Assembly (NCBI GenBank): GCA_009746045.1 | Contig: RPFO01000059.1 | Span: 2,303,716-2,367,715 of the forward strand | DNA length: 64,000 bases | Direction of reading: 5' to 3' | From: Mesostigma viride | Lineage: Eukaryota > Streptophyta > Mesostigmatophyceae > Mesostigmatales > Mesostigmataceae | Part shown: positions 12,098-24,700 of the stretch, in pieces | How positions within the stretch are numbered: position 1 is the stretch's first letter | How the letters are laid out: the number at the start of each line of letters is the position of its first letter | Program-made: the position numbers and the translations under genes | The notes under the pieces: model-generated | Databases searched by the model: none | Told to the model about the DNA's origin: nothing | What the model saw: only the letters and a program-made list of their open reading frames with translations

Positions 12098-12205
12098 CAG
12101 TGATGACCATGGAGGTTGTGGACACCGGTGATGCCCATGCAGCTTGTGGGCACCGGTGACAACCCATGCAGCTTGTGGGCACCGGGTATGCCCATGCAGC
12201 TTTGA
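12098..12205 (+). repeat. About 30-bp tandem repeat after the GST stop
   Basis: Four imperfect copies with core CCCATGCAGCTTGTGGGCAC lie in the presumed 3' UTR of the Xi-class GST gene. Confidence 0.85.
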
Positions 12206-12569
12206 GTCGGCTGTGGGGAGCTGCCATGTTCAGGGGGTGTCAGTGCTGGGATGGCGCTGTTAGAACTAGGCGCTTTTACTTTGGATTTTTTCATAGCAAA
12301 GTGTATACTAATAATACTCCAGTGTAATGGTATATAGTTATGCAGGTCATGCACCCATGCCCGTTCGTTAGTTCCTTGATTACTTGAACACAGGCCTTGG
12401 TGGGAGGTTACACACAATATGGTGCCTATGATCAAGGAGACAACCAGCGCAGGCCAGAAATCGATCCAGTGAGAGCTTGTGTATAGGAAATAGATCCAGA
12501 TGCAATAAATGAATCCAGAATTCCAGATACGTGCAGTTCCGCTCAAAGCTTCACCATTGTCATAACTGG

Positions 12570-14559
12570 AATAATTAATTAATTAATTAATGAATTAGGA
12601 ACATAACTCCGTTGGGAGTATATGTAATGTAGCACATAGCCCAGAGAAGGGGCATATGAGCCTATAATACATTCTGAGCTACTTCCTGCAAGAGTGGGAA
12701 TGTAAACAACACTTGCTCTAGGTGCGCCAGGGCACCTGCATCCCCATGATCAATCAAACTATGCCCAGCTAAGGGGGAGCCTGTCATGCATGGGGGGGAA
12801 GATCAGCATAGCTATACAAAAGCTAGAGCGTGACATCTCAGCAGAGAGCAGCTCTCTGCATGGGCACAGCATAACTAAATAAAGCTAGGCATCATCTGGA
12901 GTGTGGCACATCATAGGCACGCATGTACATGATTAAATAAAGCGCGTGGCTTAGCTGGTATAGTGCCTGTAGGAGGCGTACATGTACATGGCCACGGTCT
13001 ATCTATTCTACACTACTACTGCTGTATTCCCCAAAGCTGGGGCGTCTGGAGTCGCTGGGGCCGCGGGGGTCGCCTGCCAGGGCTTTTGGCCGACGTAGAT
13101 GGCCGCCTCCTTCCAGTACACCGGCTGCCCCGCCGTGGTCTGCCGGAGCTGGAGGTCGGCCATAGATCCCGTCGCCGTTGTTGCTGCGCCAGGGTCAAGT
13201 CGTCGTCAATGGTGAAGAGAGTCTTCTCGAGCCGCTTGCGGCGTCGGAGAAAAGAAATCTTGTCCGCCGGGTTCTTAAAGGTGAGAAGGAGCGGGGGCGC
13301 CCCTGCCTTACCCCGCGCGCGGGGAAGGCGGTGGGCGACCAGCTCGATCTCACCAGTAAGGCCCATGCGACCAAGGATTTCTCTCTCAAACGCACGCGCA
13401 AGCTTCTCGGAATTCTCACCTTCCTCCATGTCGAAGTTCTTGACAGTGACGTTGAGGCTGCGCTTGGCGAGCTCGGCCTCCTCGCGGAGGTCAAGCGTCT
13501 GCCGCTGGAGCTGGGCTGCGACGGCGGAGGTGGTGGAGGTGGTGTGCTGCTTAAGCATGTCCGCCCAGGTCGTAATGGGGGGAGCATCGCCGGCCAGGCC
13601 AGCAGAGGCTGGCTTGGCGGCAATGTCCTTCACCGCCTGGGCGGTGAGGCCCGCGGTGTTCTGCAGGACCTCGATAGCGATGGCATTATCCTTAAGGCGC
13701 TGGTCAATGTCGCGGAGCTGGGCGGTGATGGAGTCGGTGGAGGCGGAGGGGGGGGGGTGGAGGCGAGGAGGGTGGCGGTGGTGGTGGGGATGGTGGGGAG
13801 CTCAGCAGCCAGCGTGCGACTCACAGCTGCCACATCTGCAGCTAGGGGCGTCACGTGCTGTGAGAGGGCTTCGTTGAGGTGAAGGAGAAAGGTGGATTCG
13901 GTCAAGGGGGAGGGGGTCCAGAGGTCCGTGACAGAGCGCTGAAGGATGGAAAAGAGGGCGGCGAGCTGAAGACGGGGGCGAGACCAGCGGGCCAGGTTCT
14001 CAGGTCGGTGAGTAAACCCGCCGTCAGGTCCAGTGCGGAGGCGGTAAAGGCTATGAAGGCGCTGGCACATGTCGAGAATGGAGGCGTATGACCCATAAAA
14101 CACGAGCTCCAGTATCTTGATGGGTGGCATGTCGAAAAAGCTGGGTCTGGCATCGTCGAAGGTGGAAAATAACCCGTCAACGTCAAAGTCGCGCTCAGAC
14201 CAGCTCGGTTCGGTTGGGCGGCTGCGTTTTGGCTCGGGCGAAGCTGAGGGCGAGGCAGGAAGCCCGGGAGGGTGCTGGGCGACCACCAGTGCGCGACTAG
14301 TGTCACCACTGCCTTCCGGCCCTGATGGCAAAGCTGCAGCCGGAGCTGCAGACGTATTTTCATTGCCGAGCGCAGCCGTCAGGCTGCATTGCGTCGATGG
14401 GCGTTTGCTCATCGTATATTGCGTAATAGCGTCGGAAAATTATATCAGCATGTGCGTCTTAGAAAGACGAAGCGATTGTGATATTCACGACTAAATTCGG
14501 TGCTCAAACGTGAAAGTTATGAGCTCCGCCGTCAGCCATGGCTACCTCGTGGCTCGTGG
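12570..14559 (-). mobile_element. LINE-A copy 2: ORF1-only LINE-like retroelement
   Basis: This is the same structure as copy 1. The 3' end (left) has a TAAT-type tail at 12570-12598 and the ACTCC-CAAC-GGAGT hairpin, a 3' UTR of about 440 bp, ORF1, and a leader ending at the same 5' motif as copy 1 (right edge 14559). About 1990 bp in all, with no reverse transcriptase. Both termini agree with copy 1, so this is the full unit of a non-autonomous family and not a chance truncation. 14560-15788, between this element and UPF2, holds nothing I can identify. Confidence 0.85.
13010..14412 (-). pseudogene. ORF1p-like protein of LINE-A copy 2, frameshifted
   Basis: The start at 14412 reads MSKRPSTQCSLTAALGNENT. 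The N-terminal part is open to about 13750, where a run of ten C shifts the frame. The next part, starting DIDQRLKDNAIAIEVLQ and NTAGLTAQAVKDIA, continues through TVKNFDMEEGENSEKLARAF, RLPRARGKAGAPPLLLTFK and LFTIDDDLTLAQQQRRRDL. A second shift falls near 13150. The shifts sit at different places from those of copy 1, so each copy decayed on its own. About 30-40% of residues look conserved between the two copies in the N-terminal half and more in the C-terminal domain (estimate by eye). Confidence 0.7.
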
Positions 14560-15788
14560 CTCGTCATAATAATGATGGCGTACAAAAACTTGTACAACTA
14601 TAAAATTCTGGCCTGACGAAAAGAAACAGGATTGTTTCTTGGTTACCTCATTGCCAGGTACCTGCACTCAGTGCACTGGGAGCCAATACTTCTACACTCC
14701 ATCCGGAGTTGTTGTGTCAAAGCAGCACCATCATGAACCATAATCGGATCTTGCCCAACCATGCAAACTGACATGATTAAATGAATTAGTGATACCGATT
14801 TAGTTCTGGTTGTCTCCTTGATACCGAAGATGCATTGCCAGAGGGCAAGGTCTGGCTTGCACCCATGTGGAGTAAAATGGCAACACAATTCATGCAACTC
14901 GTTACAAATCCCCTCCTCATGTTTTCAGCTCGGCAATGGAGGCTCGAGGCGACTCATGTTGTTGCTCGTGGCTCATCACAACTTGGTGGAAGAGCTACAC
15001 AGAAGTCTGGAAAGTTCCCCTTGACAATGGTGCCTGCCTCGGGGCTATCTGCACGCCATGGCTCCGCGCTCTGACCACATGCGCGGGGTCTTGACCGCAG
15101 TGATGTGCACCAGGGCCCGGGCAGGGAGCACCTGACATGATGTGACATTTGGACTGATTTCTTTAAGGGCCGAGATTAGCACACCATTGGAATGTGCTCA
15201 TCCAAGTTGGCAAGCTGGCGATGCACCCAGCCCAAGTTTCGGATGATCGCACTCGCCAAAACTGCCACGCATCCGTCAAGCAATGCCTCTGCGAGCCATG
15301 CAAGGCCTGCACCTCCGCCCTGGCTCACCCTGGCAGGTGCGCGTGACGAGAACTTGCACAAAACGTGGCCAAAGGACCACCACTCGGCATGCACAGAGAT
15401 GTGGGCATGGGCGGTTCCCGGCACACATCTGCGACATGGGCGGGTGGCGGGCCGTCTGGCGCCATAGCGCCACTTCAACTTGCCCATAGAGTCAGCAAGA
15501 GACTGGAGGTCGGATGAGAAGTCGCCACGTATGGATGTACGAATGCACGTAGGTGACCGCAGCGGGAGGCAGGGGGCTTACACCTGCCCGAATATGCCTT
15601 CATGGCCAGGCATGAGCGACACCTAGCAGGCTCCCTCATGCCCATGGCAGCTGGTTGATCAACAGCACTGCTGGACAGTTGGGAGGATTGGACGCTTGGC
15701 CGACTCCACGCGCCAACCCTGCACAACATAGCAAGCACCTGCGTGCCCACTTGCTCCCACAAACGAATAAAGCTGCCGCCGCACGTCA

Positions 15789-18700
15789 CTAGCGCCGCCG
15801 CTGGCCCCCCGACTGCTGGCGCCGGCCGTAGCTGCGGATGGGCGGGTTGTAGGGGCGGTGGAGCAGCCCCGAGGGTCCCTGGCTGGACAGCACCACCCGC
15901 TGGTTCTCCACCGCTGCGGCCGCCTGCTGGCTCTGCTCCTCCTCGCGCTCGTTGTATTCCAGCACCTGCCACGCGGTGTGTGTGTGTGGGGGGGGGGGGG
16001 GCAAGGATGAGGGTGAGGAGCAGCGTGGGACGATGGCGGGGGCAAAAGGGCAAAACGAGCACATATGAGGATGAGATTAACAACACGCAGGAGAGATGGC
16101 AGTGGCAGCTGTCATCAGAAACCAGATACGGTGCCGTTGCATATCAGAGGCACCTGGGGAGGTGGTTTTAAGCGGGGTTGGCTGCGTCTTCGAGTGTGGA
16201 TGCCTTAAAAAAAAAAAAAAAAGAGCAATCAAGTGCCCAAATGGCATGAGTGCAGCTAGAACCCAGTCAAAGGTTTCCCTGTCAAAGGACCTCGGCCCAT
16301 ACGCCACTCCCGCACTTCCCGCACTTGTGCCACTACCACCCACAACACAAGTCCCTGTCATCGGTGCGACGGTCTCACCCTCCTTGGTACCATCCATGGA
16401 TGACAGAGACAGAAGCCATCGACAGGGGCCACGCCTGTCCCACGTCATGCAGGGTTGCTGTCACCCTTGCCCATACGCCACATCAAGGTGCGGGTGGCCG
16501 ACTGGGCCAAAGGGTGGACAACACTCGTACAAACCCTCATTCCTTGGTGCTCACAACACAGTGTACATAGCACCATACGTTACTACCAGCCACTCCGCCA
16601 CCCACCAGCCTCTTAAGCGCCTGCTTTTCCATCATCTCCTCTTCCTCCTTCTTCTTGGTAACGAGCGCCAGCGAGCAGCTGCTGGGGACCTGTGGGGGCC
16701 ATGCACAAGCGGGGATGCACACGGTGGGGGCATTGGGGCACCGCATACACATGGCAGGCCAATCACAGGCCAGCCACAGACCAGAGCCGCACAACAGCTG
16801 TCAGCATAGTAGTGCAGGTTGAGCCACACTGTGTTGCTCAACAATGAGAAGATGCCAGGGGGTACCTGCCAGCCTTGCATGAATATTTTGGGAGCAGAAA
16901 AGAAAAGGATGAAGAAGGAAGGATTCAGAAACCCTGGCCATCCGTACGCCCTGACATGGCATTTGTCGGTGTTGTGGGGCATGCCTCCCACATGAAGCGC
17001 CGCGCATGGCCAGCCCTGGGTATCTATGCCACCGAGGCTTATCCCGCACCCACACAAGCAGCTGGCCGCATTGCAAAGATTGCCTCGGTTTCGCTTACGG
17101 CATGCACCAACCGGCGGGACATCGCTCCCGTGCTTGCGTCCAAGGCAAAAGTGTGCAGAGAGGAGGGGTGGATGCTGGGGGGAAGATGGACAGGCTTTCT
17201 CAGCAGGGCGGGCGGGCGGGCAGGTATTTCCTTCAACACCAGTGGGTCAAGCCTCACCTGCAGCGGCTTTGCTTGGGGCTTGTTCCCTTTCTTCAGCAGC
17301 ACTTTAAACTCCACGCCGCCGCTGTCCTCGTCCGCCACCTTGGCTGCCTGCCTGCCCGCCACGTGGCGGCCCACGGAGAGCACGCCGTCCACGCTGGTGC
17401 GGCTGCCACTGCCCGCTCCCGTCTGCGGACGCGGGCAAGAACACCACATGTAGGTAAGCAGACAGGTGCACGGTTGTTATGTACGCTGCGGCATGACACG
17501 CGCAACCTAGGAGTCGGGTGCAAGCAGGTGCGGGCGTGAACACTGTTCCAGATGCTGGCATATGACACATGGCGCACAGCTACAACACAGTCAATGGTGT
17601 GGGGCACAAGCTGCTTCCAATGTGGTGGCGGCACGTGCCCCACCGCGGGCCATACGTGCCAATGCGAGCCCGCACAGGGGAGGGGCAACAGGGCGGTGGC
17701 AAGCGCCCCGTTGCGGCTCCCCGCTCCTGTTGCGCGCCCCCCCCATCCAACCCATGGAGACAGGTGTCGGCCACAGGTTGCAACATAGCCAAGTAACAGC
17801 GTACATCACTCGTACACTGCCCCATAACAGGGGCAGTATACCTCGTGGCTGCACGCCCACTCCTATACCGGGCAACACGGCCACACGCCAGGCCATCATG
17901 CGGTGCCCCCTCACTCCCTGCTCGAGCGCGGAAGGCTCAGGAACCCCGCACGCATGTCCCAGCCATGAGCGATGCCTGCCGGGACCCACGCCCGTGCCCT
18001 GACAGCCTACAGGGAGCATCCGCCATGCACCGCACACAGAGCTGCCCGCCCTTGCCAGCATCAGCACTCGCTGCCATGGCTTGCCAGCAATGCCACACCC
18101 CATGTGGACCTCTGTTCGCTGACCCCCACCCCTTGACGTGTGTCCGCGGCAAGCAAGGGCGCGCACAAGCCAGGCAGCCAGTTGCCATTCGTTGTGAACC
18201 CACCCACATTGGACATCGTGGCCGGCCACTCGTCACCCTCACCTTGAACAGGTTGGCCGGCTCATGCACCCACCCACCTTGAACAGCGTGGCCGGCAGGC
18301 TCATGTTGCTCAGACTGCCCACCCCCTTGCGCCCGTCGCTGGACGACTCGGCCAGCATTGCGCGGTACTCGCGCTCGAACTCCTCGTCCTCCTCGCTGGC
18401 CACCGTCGCACGCACCACCACCGTGTCGTCATCGTACCCTACCGTACGGCACGCGGGCGCACGCTCCTCCCCGTCCTCCCCAAATGCCTCCTCGCCATCC
18501 TCGGCCACCAGGTCCCCGTCCTCATCAAAACCCTCCCCCTCACCGTCCCCCTCCTCCCCCTCCTCGTCCTCCCCTTCGCTGCCGCTGTGACCGCTGTCCT
18601 CTTCATCTGTGGCGCCGCCCTTACCGCCAGAGGCCTGCCAGCCAGGGGCGGGCGCCGCGCACTTGCGCCGCGCCTCCTCCTGCGCCGCCTGCGCCGCCTC

Positions 18701-21700
18701 CATCTCCAGAATGGCCTCGTGCGCCTCCTCGTAGGATCCGAAGACCACCATGCGCGGCCGCAACATCTCAAACACGTCCTGGCGGCGAGAGAGGACAGGG
18801 GGGGGGGGGGGGCAGGGACAAAGGTACGGCGTGAGTGGTGAACATGTGGGTGGCAAGCGAGGAGGATGGGAGGATGGGGGGATGAACAGAAGAGTTCTTG
18901 GTGGTGGACACATACGGTCGCAGGCGGTGGCCACATGGCGTGGGCGACGTGGGATGCGAGCAGCACCGTGAATTCGCGGTTGTGCGTGGATGCACGGTGC
19001 GCGCAGCTGGACCTAGTGCATGCACCCAGACACTCATGACGGCGACTCGGCAGGCAGTGCATGGACATGGGGTAGAGGCGGCACCGTGTCCAACCGATGG
19101 GGCAACCACTGCGGAAATAGATGAGGCAGCGACATGACATCATCAACCAGCTGACGACTCTGCAGACGCCCTGAGGGCAACACGCTGAGTGTTTTACAAG
19201 AACAAAAAACGGAACTAGAGCACAGAAAGATAAGAATGCACACCTGCAGCGCAAACTCGATGTCCATGGGGACTTGCGCCTTGGAGAAGATGTAGCGCTG
19301 GAAGTATGCAAGGAAGCGGTCCATCTTGCGGCGCGCGCTGCCGCGGTCAAAGAAACGCCCGCACGTCTCCAGCAGCGTGATGACGAGGCGCAGGCGGAAG
19401 AAGTCCTCGGGAGGGTCCAGCTCCTCCAGTTCCTGGCATGGTGGGGGGGGGGCGTGGGAGGGGGGAAGGGGGGCGCAGAGGGCGAGGGGAGGACAAAAGA
19501 GAAGCATTTGGGGAAGGAGCGTGAGGGGGGGGAGCAGGAAGGGAGGGACAAACAAGGCAAAGAGGAGCACTTCTGGGTGCCACGCCTGCACGACTGGCAT
19601 GACAGCTTCCAGAAGTCTAAAGGCGCATACAGGGGCACGGCCTAGTTGGTAGCTTGATACACGCTCAATAGGCGCGCTAGTACCAGCAACCAGAAGCAGT
19701 GCATATCACTAGGGGGGCAACGCTGGCCTGAACATGCCAGAAAGTGCAGGCACAGGACATAAAGGGTTTGCAGCCAGCACCACCGGGCGACGCACCCCCT
19801 CATTGCCAGGACTGTGCAAAAAAAGGCTCGTTCATGCAAAGTGCAAGTTAAGAAGAGTTGAGGAATAGGCTAGGCTGGGCTTTCCCACCAGGTAGGATTA
19901 CAGAAACGCAACAGTCCCTCCCAAGTATAACGCCCCCCCTGCTAATACGTGTGGTCCCAAACTCCCGTCTTCACCCCCACATTTGTCCACCATCAACCGC
20001 CCCCACATCCGTTCCCAAGCACATCCAACACCCCATCCCCAGCCCCCGCTCAAGCCCCTGCCCCTCCCCAACCCATCTCCTCCTTGCGAGGCATCACCAC
20101 CCCCATCCTGCGTCTTCTCTCATGCCCCTTGTTGCCACCAAGCCTGTCAGCTCTGCGCGTGCTAACCTCAAGGGTACCCTGCGCCCTCACGTCGGGCATT
20201 TCCTAGCCTTCACCCCAATTAGTACTCCGTGATTGCGTGCCCTAACCTCGGGCGAGTCTCGCCCGAACGAGATGAGGAGGAAGAGCGTGTCGAGGATGGT
20301 CGCACTGTCGACCAGCCGGTAGTTGTAAAGCTCGCCCAGTAGCCGCACTGTGGCCACGCGCCGTTGCTGGAAAGGGGGGGGAAGAGGTGATGGGCGCATG
20401 GCGAGGGGACAAGCAACAACAGGAGCAGAGGGGAATGGGTAAGGCCGTGCTACAGAACAGGCCAAGCCACAGGCACCGTCCCATGGCTTTACTACACGGC
20501 ACCGAGCGGATGTCAGGACAACAACAGCCGGCACCGGTTGGCCAATCGGGTACATTTCCTTAAAAAAACAGCGGCCAGCATGACGGGGGGAACTGAAGGA
20601 TCACCCTGCCACACTGTGTACAGCAACCATACAGCCAGGCCATACGCTCAGCATAGGATTTAAAAATACAGCACTGCGAAAACTTGGGCTTGCGGACTTA
20701 TTCTGTTATCTCGGGACCCACACCGCGCGGGACCTGTGAATCCGCCCAAATTCTGTGTTGGGCCCTGTGCCGGCCTCAAAACTGCTTGCACCGGGAGCAA
20801 CGCAAGACTTGCTCTCGTCCGCAGTGCCCCTTGGTCCACACTCTTCAGAGGCATGAAGCCGTAAGGGCACACCCACCTGCTGCCCGTAGCTGTTGCTCTC
20901 CAGCTCTGAACGGATCTCCTCCAGCACCGCGTCCACTGTCGCACGCCAGGTGGCAGCAGGGGGGGATCCGTTGGGTGACTTTGTCAGTAATAAAAAATTA
21001 GAATATTAGAAAGAAGCAGGGGGAGGCAACTGCCAAGTTCAAGAGCGGGAGGAAAATCCAACCTGAGAGTACCGCGAGCCTTCTTCAGTGACTAAACCAC
21101 AATGACGGCTACAGGGACTAAACCACCACCAAGGTCACAGGCGCACCCAGCGGCCGCTTCTCTGCGAAGCACTGCACGGATGCGTGTGCCGCCATGATTG
21201 TGGCACGGATGCGTGTGCCAGCATCACTGTGGCACATTCAACCCATGCATTCCACTTGGCATCTACCGCATAGCTGGCAGGGGGCCGATGCGATGCGAAG
21301 AGAGAGGGGGTGGCTACCATGCGACGAGACATTATTGCATTTGTTCTCTGAGGTATTGCTAGCCGCACCGTACAAGCACAAGACGCCGTTGATCAGGGCG
21401 GCGGTTGCTGGTGAGTCGCAACCCCATGCGCGCATATCAACCAAATGACACAAACGACACCTTAACGTTCCCTCAACCAGCTTCACTGATTTCCCTTCCC
21501 ATGTCCTCGCCCTCCCCCCGCCACAGGAATACCTGCATCGGCCAAGCCCTTTCACCATCAGGTTTGCTGCCGCGGCCCCCCCCTTGCCTCTGCCCCTCAC
21601 CCTTCCTCTATTTCCACCCGAGACACACCTGCAAGTGCACCACGCCCTCACGCCACTCCCTGCCCCCCCCCCACACACACACAGTACAGTCATTCCCGCG

Positions 21701-24700
21701 TTAAGTTACGATTCTTAAGGTAACGTTCCCGCATTAAGTTACGACGCCGAAGTGTGGGCGGCGACCGTAACTTAAGCCTGGTTGCCATCGTAACTTAACG
21801 CGGTATTGAGCCAAACTGTAGGCCATAGGCTACTATTGGCTGCGGAGGAGGGCGTTTTTGGCCAAGCCCGGACGCCCGGACTCCGGAATAGGGGACCCGC
21901 TATGCTGATAGCTAAGTGAGACGACTCTATCTAACTATGATTGTGGCGTTACAGTTTGTATAGATAGCTGAATAGGCCATGCCGAATGCTCCACTTATTA
22001 ATTAGTGGTAACTAGGCCGAGGTCGGCAGGGAACCCGGATTTCCGGAACACAGAACACTGCGTCACAGAACATAGCTGGCGCCAGGATACGGCAGGATGA
22101 ACAGCTCAGCCGGATCTGAACTGAGGTGAACTAGCAAAGTCGCAGCTGCGCATCCTCGCTATCAGCCTATCACCAGAGCATCCCGCAGCACCCAGCCTCG
22201 CCGCATCCAGAAATGGTACGAAATCCCGTACTTTGAGCGCCCTTGATGCTGCAGCTGAATCGGGCTTGACGAGAGGTGTCGAATGCGGTATAGAAGTCCG
22301 TCAGAGTAGGAGGGGGTGGGCTGCTAGCCTAATTCTACCGTTAAGTTACGTTCCCGCGTTAAGTTACGACGCCCAGAATCAGGCAGCGATCGTAACTTAA
22401 CGCGTGAATGACTGTATACTATAGTGACCACATACGCATCACACACGCACCCAGCCGTATGCCGAGCGAGTCGTGCACGCGGCTGATGCCCCCCACGACG
22501 GAGGCGACGAGGTGCATGTTGCTGTACTTGGTGCGGTGCGCCTTGAGCAGGCAGTGGATCGCATAGTCCTCGACCGCAGGGTCCTTCCAGGCCAGCTTGC
22601 GCAGCAGGTGCAGCACGCCCTCCACGCGCGCCTTGTCCAGGTCAAACAGGAGGAGCTTGCGGATGAACTGGGCAGGGGAATACAAGGGAGGAAAGGGCAT
22701 CCCGCAGGGAGGGGGGGTGGGGGCCAAAAGAAAGGCAGCGCAAACAGTGGCAGATGTCAGAAGACTGGCTGACTGGCAGAACATGGGGGCATTGGCAGCC
22801 TTGGCACATGCACACAAGCATGGCCCATGGCCGATGAGAAGCACACCGCTGATGCAACCACAGGCCTTGGGAGGCAGAGAGACACGCGACGGGGGCGGGG
22901 CTGCCACTCAGGCGCGTGGCGGAGGGAGCGTTAGTTGACCCCAGTGATGTGGTCGCTGACCCAAATGGTGCCCAGCAGCCTGGCAAGGAGGAGCGACGCC
23001 GGGCAAGGGAAGTGGTCGCTGACCCAAGTGGAGCCCAGCAGCCTGGCAAGGAGCGACGCCGTGCAAGGGAGGCGCGCCGCTGGGCAAGGAGGAGAGCCGC
23101 CGGGCAAAGAGGAGCGCAGCCATTATCACTCCTGCCACTAAGCCACGTTGTGCGTATGCAGGCATGAGCGCTGCGGGCCCACAATGTGATCATTATTTGT
23201 GCGTGGTCGAGGGGGGAAGGAAGCGCTGGCACTGGCCTTATGGGCCTGCCCAAGTCTACAGGCTTCTTACCGCAGCCAAGGGAGGTCAGAGGCCAATGCA
23301 TGAAACAGGGCGCCAGCATAAGAGGATATGAGGGGGAAGCACCGTGGAGCAGGGGGCATGGTTACCGTGCCAACTCAACCGCACCAGGGTACCTGCTGCA
23401 TCGGCTCGCGCTGCTTGGTCACGCGTGCCGACCGCAGTGGCGGCTTGCACTGGTAGTAGGCATTCTCCACCATGGTCGCCTGCCGGCTGTCCATGTTCTT
23501 GGCGTTCTTCAGGCGCATGAGGATGTCCAGCAGGTTGGCCGTGCGCTGCTGTGTGGCCGGCAACCGATACAAGAAGCGGCCCGCCACCTCCAGCAACTGG
23601 CACGCCACGTCGATGTTGTGGTGAGTGAAGTCGTCCAGGCACGTCTTGAGGCACGAGAATGCGACACCTGGCGGCGCCACGCGGAACTTGGTCAGCTCCG
23701 CGATGAAGCGGATGTTCCGGATCTTTCCCTCGAGGTTCATCGGGTCTTTGCGCGCGATGATGGCTGCGAATTCCTCCTCTAGCAATGTGACAAGTGGCGC
23801 CCCGATGTCCTTGATGACGGCAGACAGCGTGGCCGCCAGCCGCGCATAGTAAGGCAGCAGCTCCAGCGAGTTGCGGGGCACGTTGAATAGTGCGCGCACG
23901 AGCTTGCGACGCGCGCCCTTGCTGTTCACGTAGCAAAAGTCCTCCGCCACCTTATCAATCAGGTCGCGACTCACACACCCTGGCAGGCGCTGCAGCAGGG
24001 CGTCCACACTCGATGCCTCGTAGCCACCGCCCCGGTTGCTCTTCTCCTTGTCCTTGTCAGCGTCCGCGTCCTCTTTTGCCCCCGACTTGTCCACTGCCTC
24101 CTTCGCCCCCCCCCCACCAGCACTTGTCACATCCCCCGACGACCCCTGTCGTGATGTGCTGGCCTTCACGTCGCTGCTGGACCCTTGCCGGCTGTTGGGC
24201 GCCTTGGTCACGGATGAGGCCTCCCCTTTGTCTCCGCCCTGTGCGGCACCTGCAGGGGTCACCCCGTCGGCCGTGCTGCCGCTCTCCCCCTCCACGTCCT
24301 TAAGGGTAGCGTCGCCCTCGCCGCCCTGCGAAAAACAACGCCAATACGCGGTAAAAATGATACTAGTTGGCGGTATCAACTGTATATCCGCAGTACAGCC
24401 ATTTGCCGGTTTGCTACACCCGCGGGTGATGGACCAGAGCCTCCCACCGTGCGGGAGGTGTTGCTACCATCGTGTGCGTACTCGCAGACGCTGGGCAGGG
24501 TGCGGTGCCCATGCGTGCAAGACATGCACTTGCACCGGCCTCAGTTTGTGTGCGCAAAGGTGGAAATCAGGGGCAATGAACGTCTGGACAAAAACGTGTA
24601 CTACCACGCTTGCAACCTAGCCTGACGAAACACAAGGTGGCACTGCAGCCATGTGGGGACCAAATCAAAATTATGCCAGCACATTGGGGACCGGGGCAGG

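Noticed and set aside
12940-12990. tRNA gene (A-box-like TGGCTTAGCTGGTATAGTGC)
   Set aside because: It has a D-arm-like stem, but no acceptor stem, no proper anticodon loop and no B box at the right distance. It lies in the LINE-A 3' UTR, and the same place in copy 3 lacks it.
13016-13882. Plus-strand frames over LINE-A ORF1 (for example Gly/Val-rich 13178-13882)
   Set aside because: They are antisense shadows of ORF1, which has the recognisable motifs and matches copy 1 in the minus frame.
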